Assembly (NCBI GenBank): GCA_001414485.1
Contig: LLEY01000066.1
Coordinates: forward strand, 248,001-312,000
Direction: 5' to 3'
DNA: 64,000 nt
DNA from: Calycina herbarum
Lineage: Eukaryota; Ascomycota; Leotiomycetes; Helotiales; Pezizellaceae
Shown piece after piece: positions 32,120 through 42,936 of this stretch (the stretch's first letter is position 1; each line of letters starts with the position of its first letter). Below the pieces are notes generated by a model. It was not told the DNA's origin, ran no database searches, and saw only the letters and a program-made list of their open reading frames with translations. The translations under genes and the position numbers were made by a program.

Positions 32120-34589
32120 TCCCTCTCTCTTAAAAAAGACTCGTCTCTAAGGCTTTGTATTATAGTCGGGGCAGTATCGGGGTTGTTTTTAGTAGTAACT
32201 CGGTTGTTAGTTCTTATCTACCTCTTATACTTAGATCTATTTAAAGAGGAGTCGGGGCGGTCCTGGTTCGTCTAGATATTTAGTATAGAAGTCTCTTAGA
32301 AGGTGCGGCGAACCTTGAAAATTGTTAGTAGGATACTAGGTAGGGTCTATATTATAACTAACCTATCTAACCTAGTATTATAGTTATCTCCTAAAAAGTC
32401 TACTACTAAGAATTTCTTAAACTTCCTATTCTTATATATTCTAAACGATTTCTAGGGGCGGCTCTAGAGCTTCTTATCTAGGTAAGGGGGTGTTTAGATC
32501 CTTAGATAGTATATCTATAGCGAAAACATTATAGATTAATAATCCTTCTAGGAGTTTTAGTCTATAAGAGTATTCTATACGTTCTAGTATTTTAAAGGGT
32601 CTAGTCTATTGTTTAGCTAGCTTTTAGCTAGGTCGATTTATCTTAAGATTCCTAGTTAATAAGTAAACTCTATTACTAACGTCCTAGTCGATAGCTCTTT
32701 AGTATTAATTCGTACTATCTTATATTCTCTACTAGGCTTTGCTTATGTTGTCTTTGGCTACGTTCTAGGCAGAGTATATACGTGTAGCTATCTTAACTGC
32801 CTTATCGTAATTTAGTCGTTCCTAGAGAATAGAGGTCCTAGGAGTATTCTAATCCTACGAGGTTTACGAATTAAGCCTGAACTTAAGCCGATATAGGGTT
32901 ATACTAATAGACGAGTGTAGAAGGGTTATTTATACTCTATTTATAAGAGGGATTAACTTACTTTAGTTATTCTAATAGTAGGTTACGAAAGGCCTTAGCC
33001 TCTAATCGATATATTAGTTTATAATCTCTGTCTAACTATCTGTTTATTTATAGTAAGCTATAGAGAGCTTAAGCTTAATACTAATAATATAATAGAATTC
33101 CGTCTAAAAAGCTAAGACGAATTAAGGTCCTCTATTAGACGTAATCGATTTAGGGTAGTAACTAAAACGATAGATCTATTATATAAAAAACTAGGCTAAT
33201 CCTCTAGTATTAATAGTAGAGTAGTAGAGAATAGATATTGAATCCTTTCTAAGGTAGTTAATAAATACTAGTATAGTATTATATCCGTGCTTATCCTTTA
33301 GAAATAACTTAAAGTCTATATATATATACTATATCGAGTAATCTAGTACTAGTAGTAGGTAGAGGAATCCTTGTTATTTAGTTTGTTAAGGATAAGAGTA
33401 TCTATAAGCTCGGTAGTTAGCTATATATAGCTTATAGTCCGAACCTATACTAACCTAGTAGTAGGCGGATACTAGTAACTAGTATGTTTTTCAAGCACTT
33501 AGGTAAGCACTAGATACTTAGTTGTAGGCTTCTTAGATCAGATTCGTATAAAGTTTAGTATTTCTTTTAATATAAAGCCGTCCTCTAAACAGAAGTAAAT
33601 TATCGGATAAGATAGTATAACCGTTCTTAAGTTCTCTATGTTCCTTCTCGAATAATTACGTATTAGCCGTCCTTAGCTTTTAAATTAGATCTAATCTAGA
33701 CTTAGGGATAATATCTAACTTAATTATAGAAAGAGATATTACTTAAAAGGTTTAAGTAAGGTCGGCGTTGATTTAAGAGTTAAGCCTAATAGGTCTAAGA
33801 AGAGTACGCGAGCGGCTGTCTAACTTAACTTAATCTTATGTTCTAATGTCTTACTCCTATCTAGTTAGTATATCTACCTTTTAATTATTCTTTCTAGACG
33901 TGAATCGAATCTAGAAATTAAAGTTAAAGAGGAATTCTATCTATTATACTTGCTTAGAAGTAAGCAGCTTTGTTATTATAAAGTATTCTAAGGATCTGTA
34001 GTCTAAGAAGACGTTAATACAGTTCCGACACGACATAAGCTCGGGTTGCTATTTTCTAAACGCTTTTATAATTATAAATAGTTCTTTGTTATAGATTTCC
34101 TAGTTCGTTTTATATCCGACTAGGATGTAGGAATAGAAACCTATAAGATACTAACGATTACTATATTATTAAGAGAATATACTTACTATTACTCTATTAG
34201 AAGAGTCTATCTCTAGCTTCGTAGAATATTTAGAGTCGAAGTAGTATAAGGCTTAAACTAAGAGTAGCTAGGTCTGTAATTCTTCGAATACTTCTTTGTA
34301 TTCAGGTGTCTACTGAAATAGCTCCGAAGGCCGCGTTATAGTAGTTAGGGGTTTTACGATTTTACTAAAGTTTTTAATAAATTATCTATAGAATCTATAA
34401 AAACCTAGATAAGACTTTATACCTGTTATAGTACTAGGTTAGACCTAGTTTTATAGAGGTTCTACTTTATTAGGGTCTACTTCGAGTCCTTTTATAGTTA
34501 ATATATAACCGAGATATTTAACTTAAGTAATACTGAATTCGCTCTTTTTAATATCTACTTAAAGTCCTACTTCTTAGAGCCGATTTAGA

Positions 34590-34700
34590 ACTATCTTTAC
34601 TTACTTCTTATAATCTTTAATATTATCTAAATAAATTAGTATATTATCTAAGTAAGTAATATAAAAGTTATCTAGGTAGTCGATTAAGACGTTATTTATA
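34590..34700 (-). pseudogene. Gypsy reverse transcriptase core (YLDD region), decayed
   Basis: Read on the minus strand, the frame gives ITYLDNILIYLDNIKDYKK, one stop, then VKIVLNRL and VGL, then DIKKSEFS. This aligns with the 'YLDDILI.S...H..H...VL..L...GL....KC.F' region of Gypsy-type reverse transcriptases. The active-site second aspartate is mutated to asparagine by a G-to-A change. Confidence 0.85.
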
Positions 34701-37700
34701 TAACGTTAGTAGGTAGCAGGTCTATTATAGAGTTTAAAAGAAAGGACCTTATATTTATATATTCTATACCTAGTTCTAAACATAGTTATCTCTTCTAAGT
34801 TAGAATCTATTCGAATATAATAGAAAGCTTATTATATATCTAACTTAGTAAAGATCTTAGCTTTCCTTAGTCTTAAAATAAGTTTGTTAATATAAGGGAT
34901 CGGGTAAGGGTTATTTTAGGTAAGAGTATTCAGTTTCTAGTAATCGATATAGAACTGTAGCTTATCGCTATTAGGCTTTTTAACAAAGAGTACTAGTAAG
35001 GTAAAAGAGCTATTACTATTAATAATAAATCCTTTATTTAAATTATCTATAAGATACTCTTTTATCGCTTATAGCTCTACGGTTAACTGTCGATATAGAG
35101 GGGAGTAAGAGGTAGGAAGGGGTTTATTTAAGGTGATTTTATAGTCGTATATATAGTAAGGGGGAAGTTTATCCAAGACTGCTTTTAAGAACATATCCTA
35201 GAATAACAAGTAATATTAAAGGAGTCGGGACTATATTAGGTCCGTGGTCTTAGCGTTATCTAAGAGCAGAGCTAATCTTTCGTCGATAATCTAATCTAAT
35301 TCGTAGATGCTTATTATAAAGAACTTAGTATTAGGTTGCTTTATATTAAAATATAAAGTATTTATACTTATTTTACTAATAAAAGAGTATAGGGTCCGAT
35401 CTATCTAAGCTATACTAGTAGGTTAGAGGGTATTCGAAGCAGAGTCGGATAAGTAGATGTTAGGAGTTAATATCGTAGATAATAGTAATAACTTAGCTAA
35501 GAGCTTACTATTCCTTTGCTTTTTATTTTAATAGAGGGCGTAATCCCTTTAGTTCGTATCCGACTATATATTTAAATAAGACTTCTGGTTCTAGCTAGAA
35601 GTTAGAGAAAGTAAGATTTCCTTTCTAAAGTAAGGAGTTAGTAGGGTTCTAGCTAGCTAAATAAGTTAATTCCTAGCAGGGTTAAGAAGAATATTAAAAT
35701 GTTTTAACTATTTGTTTCTAATAATTAGGTCTTATTATCTAAGGTCTAGGACGATAAAGGAGCAGTTTCGGATACGACGTCGATCTAGGTTTAGATATAG
35801 TCGTATAAACTATGTTACTTTACTCTTAATACTACTATTATATCTATAAATAAGTACTAAGTAGGATAGTTTTTAAATCTATATATCTAACGATTAGGAT
35901 AGCTGTAAAGCTAGGGGTCGATTTAAGAATAGGAATCTATTCGCTCCTATATCTATTAAAGCTCGAGTTTTAATACTATATCTATATATACTAAGTGTTA
36001 TATTTGTAAGGAATTAGTTTCCTCTTATAAGTCTAGAAAGGTTGAGATTCGATAGATTACATTTACGTAGGCCTAGGAAGGAGTCTTTACCTAGGCTGCC
36101 TCGTTTTCTCTCTAATTCAGGTCAGAATCGGGGTACTTTACGAGGACTTGTAGGTTATCTTCGTCTACTTCTTAGACTATTTCTTTAATACTAGGTAGCT
36201 AAGGGCAGTCGGTTTAGTAGTGCCTAGGCTTACTATAGTAGTAGTACGTTGTACTAGCTAGGACTCGGTCTAGAGTCTTTTAGCGTTCGCTAGTAGAGGT
36301 AGTTTTAAATATTCTTAAAGTAGTCTAAATAGTAGAGAAGGATCTGTATATAGGTAGTAAGGGTTTCGGTGTTAAACTAGATAAGGATTGAAAAGTAGTC
36401 TTTTTAACTAAAGTATTTATACCAACTAGCTTAGTTATATTAGCTATATATAACTTAGCGTTTCAGCGTCGTTCCTTATCTAGGGCTAGGAGATCTACTA
36501 CTATTTCGACAAAGTTATAATTCTAACGTCTCTTAAGTATAGCAGCCGAGTTTCGTAGCTATAGTATAATTTTCTCCTATATATAGAAGAATCGTTCTAA
36601 CTCTAGTATCTCTCCGAGTATAGCTATACTTAAGAAGCGACCTCTGAAGTTAGTAAACGTTTCTCTAGTATAATCCTTTCTACCTATCTATAAGGCCTAG
36701 AAAGCGTTCTATATATCCTCTATCTCGTATCTAGTTAAGAAATATAAATCCAAAAGTTTAATTATATCTTAATAATCGTAGAAAGTAATATAAATCAACT
36801 CGGACTAGTATCAGGGCTTAAGGTAGTTCCTAGCAATTCTAGTAGTTGTTCCCTAGATAAGGGCTTTTTAAGTTAGGCTTGTATTATAATAATCGGTATT
36901 CACTAGAAGTCTATCGTGTACTAATATCTTCTATTATTAGTATATAGGTAATATACCGTTGTCTAAAGGTTTAATTTTTTCTATGATTTTGCTTTTAGTA
37001 GGTTAGAGGGTATTTAGACTATATTCAGGGTTATGTAGGGTAGTCTGCTGTTAAGAGAAGGTATTAGAGGCAGGTTCGCTCCTTAAGCGAAAGGGGTCTA
37101 GTATAGTACTTAGAATAGAAGGAGAGTTATAGTCGGTTTCAGGTTAGGAAGGTTAAGGGACTCTAGTTTATTCTTAGAGTTCTTTTATAATAGATTCTAA
37201 CTATCTAAACCAATAGTTGTTATTTCGAAGTTCTTCTTCTAATCCTTATACTATACCCTGTATCTCGTCTATATTAGAAAAGTCTCGTAGGTCTCTAAGG
37301 TTTCAGGCTAGGCCCTTGCCTTTATTGTTCTTTAACTTTTTAGGTTTAAGTGTATAAGTACAGTTTAGTACGTATTCGGAGGGGGGCCTACTGGTTTCCC
37401 TAGTAGGTTGCTTAACGCTCTCTAGCAGAGCTTAGAAGGGACCTAGGGTCGCTCCTTAGTTTAACATACTCGATGTCGTTAAGGGGGTTTTAGGGGTAGA
37501 TTCGAGAGCCTTCTAGGTAACTTAATATCGACTTTCCGAACCTTATATAGTAATCCCTATATAGAGAGGGTTATTTAAAGTCTTAGGAATCCTTAGCATC
37601 TTCTACTTCCTTAACGTATTAGAGGATACGCTTTTTACTAGCTAACTAACAGATATCAAACCCTAATATTACTAGCTATCTATAAACTAGCAATTTAAGG

Positions 37701-37813
37701 TTATCGTTATACTAATCCAAATCTAGGCTAAATCGAATTCGATATAGGACGTCAACGCACTTAGTAAGATATTATAACAAGCCGTCCCTAGCGAGAAGAA
37801 TTTAATCTTTTAA

Positions 37814-38085
37814 TATAATAGTACGAAACAGATAATACTATAAAAGAGGTATATAGAAGTGCGTTCTATAGAATAACATGCTTAGATACTAGGCTCTAAA
37901 CACGAAGGAAAAGATCAAATTAACCTTTCCCGATACTAAGGGTAAGGGCATCTATATACAAAAGGGTTTAGACAATAACAATAGACTCGGAGGTCCGAAC
38001 CGGACATTCCTAATACTCGGGTACGTATCCTGTCTAGTATACACGCAACCTTAGCAACTCTCATTCCTGATGGCGGGCTATCACA
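37814..38085 (-). repeat. Right LTR of the Gypsy element (272 bp)
   Basis: It starts TATAATAG and ends CTATCACA, retaining the canonical CA terminus, followed by GGCAT (38086-38090). It pairs with the left LTR over its full length; differences are almost all C/T or G/A. Its outer (right) half is less mutated than its inner half. Confidence 0.92.
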
Positions 38086-38873
38086 GGCATAAGAGTCACG
38101 TATCAGCCGAATTCTAAGAGTATTATAAGGCTTATAATATTATAACTCTTTACCTGCCTCCTTACTCTTCTCATCTTACCTAGCTACTCGACGTTAGGTG
38201 TTTTAGTATATTAAAACGGGTATATAGTCGCTAAATTAAGACTTTTATTAAAGCTTATATCAACCACATTACTAAGGTCGAGTTCTTTCTCGCCTTTAAA
38301 GCAGCGTATTTAGAATCAATAACAGCCTAAAACGCCTAGGCTAGATTCTACAGAGCTGGCTTAGTGCCTTTTAATCCCTAAGCTATGATATCAAAGCTTG
38401 ATGTCCGATTACGAACTCCTACACCTACTAACCCCCCTTCTGCGGACGCCGACCCTTGGGTCTTACAGACCTCTTATAACCTAACCGATGCTCTTTTGCA
38501 AACAACTTTTGTTAAGAATCGTATTACACGTCATTAAGGAAGCTTGCCAACGCCTATTTTTCAAACAGTTGCTGCGTTAGCAAAGGGTATAGAGCGGTTA
38601 GTATATGAAGTGACCCTTTTGTCGGCAGAGGTCCGTACCCTTCGAGCAGCAAATAAAGCCCTTAGTAAGCGTCGCAGGGCTAAAAAGACTCAGGTCCGTC
38701 AAGGAGGTGTACTTACTATAGAGGATGCGCAGGACGTATTAGCTTAAAGGGAGGCAGAGGAACAGGCTCGACGCGATAGGCGTTCTAAGGGGGGGAGGTA
38801 AAATGAGGGGCAACCCTCTAGGCGACGGTGTAGCACTTATAGAAAGACTGGTCATAATACACGAACTTGTTAA
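38086..38873 (+). pseudogene. Pogo/Fot1 transposase, C-terminal part
   Basis: After the LTR element the Pogo transposase frame resumes with mutated GHESHVSAEF, then NIITLYLPPYSSHL, LLDVRCFSIL, INHITKVEFFLAFKAAYLES, and GLVPFNP, matching the DDE_1 region including the block before the third catalytic acid. The open segment 38544-38747 encodes the basic C-terminal helix (EVRTLRAANKALSKRRRAKK). A further stretch ends in a CSTYRKTGHNTRTC zinc-knuckle-like motif at about 38830-38873. This half carries far fewer stops than the left half. Confidence 0.85.
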
Positions 38874-39273
38874 AAGGCTATAGATATATCTAGTTCATTA
38901 GATTCTAAGTAGTTTTAGTTAATTTAATATATTGTGGTTGTTTAATCATATTCTAAAGTAATAAGGTGGGGGAAAAGTGCGCAGGGTACTGATATGCGCA
39001 GGGTACTGATGAACCACGTTATACTAATATTTATCTAGCTTAAAAATAACACTTCTAAATACTAATTTACCTACTAATAAGGCTATAATTAGTCTGAAAA
39101 GCTAGGGCCTTTATCTAGAAGAAGAGACTGAAGAATAAAGAAAGAAGAAAGAGGAGAAGGGTGAAGATATAGACTTTAAGGATAACTTACTTTGTACTTT
39201 AGTTATTTATTTCTATTTATAGTATACTACTCAGAGTACTACTTGAGTACCTGAGTATTCCTTGCTCACACTG

Positions 39274-39281
39274 TCTCAAAT
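39274..39281. repeat. Target-site duplication of the outer hAT element (right)
   Basis: TCTCAAAT, identical to 30470-30477. Confidence 0.95.
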
Positions 39282-41460
39282 CAAATTGACCAAAGGTACT
39301 CAAAACAGAAATCAAGTTTCTTACTTTAATTCTTCCTTCATTCGCTTCGATTTCAACTCAAAAGAAAGGACCTTGAAACAATATTCACGTCTCGTTAGAT
39401 AACAAGAAGTTTACCCCCGAGAGAAGAGAAATATAAATTTACGAATCTTCTTCTGAAATCCTTAAAAACTCAACCTCATGAATATTAACTTTGATGCGGG
39501 AGACTTTCTGTCGTCGACTACACAAACCACAAACTTCTAGCCCCCTCTCTTCTCGTCTGCCCTTCCACTCTTTCCTTTTATCTTCGCTAACTCCTAAGAA
39601 GCAAAATCTCACCACCTCATCTTTCTACTCACATAATTTGCTGTCGAAATGCAAACTACCACCGAATTTACTCCGCATTTTCCACCAAAAACAAATGCCT
39701 ACACCAAACTGGCTTCTGAGAATTTAAGCTTTTCGTACCTTTGATGGAGGAAGTAAGGAGTGTGTAACATCTTTACCCAAGAAGATAGAACAAGGCTCAA
39801 CAACCATGTCAAGAATCGAGTAGTATCGTGACTGGACTCTGACAATTCTCGGGTGATAGATAGTCGAACCTAAATACTCAGCATGGAAAAGTTGAACTGG
39901 CATATTCACTCCTCTACTTTGAGTTCGTGAGAAGTATTTTGACTCACGAGTACTATATGATTTGTACCTGGCAACAGCAAATAACACAACCTCTCTCCCT
40001 CCCAAGGTCCGCCCCCAAACCCTCATTGCCACACGCTATATAAATCTCTAAACTCACCTGCTAATCCATCATTATCAACTAAACAAACCAAGTTTGGAAA
40101 GCAAAGCATCTTGTCTCTGTTGTCACATTCCCCCAGTAACTAAACCACAACCCTCTCCTCCTCGACGAGCACAAGAAAAGAAAAATACCACACCTCATAG
40201 CCCCTTCGCATCCAATTCAACCCCTTGCCGCCTTTTTTCATCCAAACCATCTACTTTCGAAATAAAATCTACCCTCGAATCCAAAGTGCTCACCATTTCC
40301 TCTCAAAACTGAAAAGAAAAACCCCTTCTCATTACTCGTACATTCTCTTTCCTCTATTTCTCTCAAAAGAATAATGTCTCCATCGACTTTCTAAAGACCA
40401 AAACCAGACCAAGAAACACATTGTGTGAGTGTTTACTAACGTTGCTAAAACGTGCTAGATACCATAGCAAAGAATATTCAAGGATAAATATTCAACCTTA
40501 ACCCAAACTCTCTTCTCATCTAGGACTAGCAGCCCCTCTCGTCCCCGACAATACTTCAGAACGCCGTACCTTTCATTTCCCACTGCTATACACACTCACA
40601 CACTCACACACTCACACACTCACACAAGCCCTCTTCCCCACCACCCACGGCCCCTCGACGTATCACAATCTAGAAAGCACAAAGCTAATGTCGTACTTAG
40701 GTCATACAACCTGAATTCCTCACTGGTTTCTTAGCGTCAACGAAGGCCTTCAAAGTCGCACAGCCATTGCGCTATCTATCGTCACACATTTCATTCTAAA
40801 CCCCTCTCTGCATTCTGTTTCTAGAAACCCCCTGACTGACTGACTGGCCACACCCCAAAATCGGCACTTTAAAATCTAGGCGAAGCGCGTAGCGAAACTA
40901 CCCCCCTCGTCCCCTCGACTCGGGTACCTGAGAATAAGGTCTCTGATGAGCTTCCCCTGACTAGGGTCCAGAAAGAGGCCAGAAGCGGGGCGTCTAGAAG
41001 ATTCAAGACTGATGGGGCCACTCTCCAAAATCTCATGTCAAGAGACGAAGTGTATCATAGATGGCAGATGGTAAATGCTGGATGGGCAAATGATGGGCAG
41101 TAGATGGTAAAATGGTAATAGAATTTGAAAAGAAACAATATATAAAAATAAATTTAGATGGTGGGAAAAACATCATCGCCTCATCCCCCAAAACAGGAGA
41201 TGAGAAGATGAAAGAATCATGGTATCGTTAACAACCCCCTCAAATCGCTCGCTCCTCCTCTCAATCACCCCCTTTCAATCCTCACCCTAACCACGTTCTT
41301 TCAATCCTCACGGACTCACAACCTCCCAAATCTAGCTCTCTTCGTCTAAAGCACCCCCCAATCCACACATGCCCTCCCCCTTCCAATACAAAAAAGAAGA
41401 AACACCATATAAACAAGAAACACAACAAGAAAGCCCGTTTGAGGCTTCTCAGCATATCAA
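39282..41460. other. Long pyrimidine-rich non-coding stretch
   Basis: A TATA-like CTATATAAATC at about 40032-40042 followed by long C/T-rich, A-rich leader-like sequence suggests plus-strand transcription. I find no protein product: ATG frames such as the one at 40374 stop within a few codons. A CACACTCA tandem repeat lies at 40591-40622. The right part (about 41100-41460) should be the 3' flank of the minus-strand gene ending at 41461. Confidence 0.4.
40591..40622. repeat. 8-bp tandem repeat (CACACTCA)x4
   Basis: Four perfect copies of CACACTCA within a C/T-rich stretch. Confidence 0.95.
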
Positions 41461-42936
41461 TCAATACCCACTATCCCAAACATCATCACTAACCAATTCC
41501 TGCACAGGCGCCTTCTTCTGTTGCTTCTTCATCATCTTCCGATCCTCCTTCGTAACCAGTCTCGGCGTAACAGGAATCATAGGCGTAAATGGTTGATAAA
41601 AAGGAGAATACGGCACCGCCCCCGCAGACCAAGGAGTCTTCAAACCCCCAGTCTGCGGACCAGAATGCTGCGGTCCATTCCTCTCCAAAACCGTCGTTTT
41701 AGTAGCGGGCTTGAAAGAAGGGGATTGTAGCGCGGGCTCGAATTGTCGGAAGGGAAGCGTGCGAGAGGAGGCATTTGTGCTGGGTGGGTTGGAGGCTGTG
41801 GGGATGGGGTGGGGGAGAGATTTTTTTGTAGGGGGCGAGGTGAGAGAGGGTGCTTGGGTTGAGGTTGAGGTTGGGTCGTAGGATTGGTTTGAGGCTTGGG
41901 AGGGGAAGTTTCGATGGCGGGAGGAGGTTCCTGGTCCGCCGGGGCCGTAGGGTGCTAGTTGTTCGGCGATGCTGCGGGTTGGGGAGCTGGGTGAGATGGA
42001 AGAGTTGTTTCGGGAGTGGGTGTATGGCACTTGGTCTGTTGGGACGGGTGGGGGTGGTTTGTAGTATTTTGGGGATAAGGGTTCGCAATCTGATCCACCA
42101 TCTCTGGGGAAAGTTGCGGATTTTGGTGTTGGTAAAGGAGAAGAAATTTGTAGAGGTCGGTTTGATTTTCTTCGCGGTGATTTTAGAACTGACATTATCG
42201 AAGAAGCTCGTGATTTTGTCGACTTGGTGTCGTCAATTGTAATAGCAGATGGTCTTCGAGAACCTCGTTGTGGTGCTGGTGTAGGTATTTGTGCAGGTCT
42301 TTGCAATGCCGCTGGGGGAGGCATCTCTTTTGGACTCAACCCCGCAGCTTTTGCGTCCTCCTGCTCCATGACATGGGCATATATATCCTCCAAATTCCTA
42401 GCCGCCATATCTCTATCTTGTTGAACAATTCGACTATCGACGTAAGGATCGGTACCCGGAGGGGTAATAGGCGATGTATTGACAGCCGGGAAAACGTAAG
42501 GATTCCGCTCGTCTTTTTCCGGTGATGGCCAGGAAAAGTTTCTTGGGCTTCCTGGTGCTTTGGTGGGCGATATTGGTGATGGGTCTATGGAAAGTTGTTT
42601 ATGGGGCGCTACCATTTCCACATCCAACACAATTCGGGGTTGTTCCAACAATGCCCGGCGGGCTTTTCTACCACAAAACAACAAGACGAGACCAACAACA
42701 CAAACGCAAAACAAATATGCGCCAACAATGCCACCGATTTGGACTGGGAGGAGAGCTTTATCTCTGGATGCGCCGGCGGAAAAGGGAGGGCCGTTTTCTG
42801 GTGAGGGTGCGGGACTCAAGTCGATTCCCAAAGCTCTGAGTTGAAGCTTCTTGGGGATGGAAAAGGCAGTGGATGAAGAAGCAAAACAGAACACTTGAAG
42901 TGCTTTTATTAAGACTGACTCATGGCCCTTTTGCAT
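41461..42936 (-). CDS. Single-pass membrane protein with long disordered cytoplasmic tail
   Basis: A single open frame of 491 aa. A conserved-looking block, RALGIDLSPAPSPENGPPFS, is followed by one strong transmembrane helix (about residues 70-90: GIVGAYLFCVCVVGLVLLFC) and a basic stop-transfer GRKARR. The remaining 400 residues are rich in Pro, Ser and Thr, with basic SPRRKS-type phosphorylation-like patches and NPYVFPAV / DPYVDSRIVQQDRDMAARNLEDIYAHV near residues 145-200, and end EDRKMMKKQQKKAPVQELVSDD. I recognise this as a hypothetical-protein type common in filamentous ascomycetes, with no known function. The true N-terminus is uncertain: the first 30 residues could belong to an upstream intron or exon. 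Confidence 0.75.
   Translation of the reverse strand: MQKGHESVLIKALQVFCFASSSTAFSIPKKLQLRALGIDLSPAPSPENGPPFSAGASRDKALLPVQIGGIVGAYLFCVCVVGLVLLFCGRKARRALLEQPRIVLDVEMVAPHKQLSIDPSPISPTKAPGSPRNFSWPSPEKDERNPYVFPAVNTSPITPPGTDPYVDSRIVQQDRDMAARNLEDIYAHVMEQEDAKAAGLSPKEMPPPAALQRPAQIPTPAPQRGSRRPSAITIDDTKSTKSRASSIMSVLKSPRRKSNRPLQISSPLPTPKSATFPRDGGSDCEPLSPKYYKPPPPVPTDQVPYTHSRNNSSISPSSPTRSIAEQLAPYGPGGPGTSSRHRNFPSQASNQSYDPTSTSTQAPSLTSPPTKKSLPHPIPTASNPPSTNASSRTLPFRQFEPALQSPSFKPATKTTVLERNGPQHSGPQTGGLKTPWSAGAVPYSPFYQPFTPMIPVTPRLVTKEDRKMMKKQQKKAPVQELVSDDVWDSGY

Larger units (their letters stand above)
31848..38085 (-). mobile_element. LTR/Gypsy retrotransposon, minus-strand orientation, RIP-decayed
   Basis: A 6,238-bp element with two 272-bp LTRs and a 5-bp target duplication (GGTAT 31843-31847, GGCAT 38086-38090). 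On the minus strand near 34600-34670 a frame reads ITYLDNILIY, then a VLNRL.EVGL.VDIKKSEFS pattern, the YLDD active-site region of Gypsy reverse transcriptase with Asp-to-Asn mutation. Near 36200-36250 (minus) lies a decayed CCHC gag knuckle, where the first two cysteines have become tyrosines (YYYYSKPRHY.TDC). Gag is therefore near the right LTR and pol reads leftwards. Many stop codons rule out activity. Confidence 0.92.
30944..39020 (+). mobile_element. Tc1/mariner Pogo (Fot1/Pot2-type) DNA transposon, split by an LTR element
   Basis: The terminal inverted repeats begin ACGTGGTTC (30944) and end GAACCACGT (39020) and extend for about 47 bp. Each holds two copies of a CAGTACCCTGCGCA-like subrepeat. 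All left/right mismatches look like C-to-T or G-to-A transitions. TA lies outside each end (30942-30943, 39021-39022), the Tc1/mariner target duplication. Removing the nested LTR element and one 5-bp duplication leaves about 1,834 bp, the usual size of Fot1/Pot2 elements. It inserted into the hAT copy. Confidence 0.93.
30478..39273. mobile_element. hAT-family transposon (deleted copy) interrupted by a Pogo element
   Basis: The ends are CAGTGTGAG (30478-30486) and CTCACACTG (39265-39273), flanked by a perfect 8-bp TCTCAAAT duplication (30470-30477, 39274-39281). The span is 8,796 bp, but 30944-39022 is a later Pogo insertion with its TA duplication, so the hAT copy itself is about 717 bp. The left arm contains a GAGTA microsatellite, a GC-rich block and a fragment of hAT transposase. 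The right arm is AT-rich with a purine-rich stretch. The copy at 517-870 is a related, shorter element with mutated termini. Confidence 0.93.

Noticed and set aside
30478..39273. A single giant 8.8-kb hAT transposon
   Set aside because: The interior is explained by Pogo and Gypsy elements with their own terminal repeats and target duplications.
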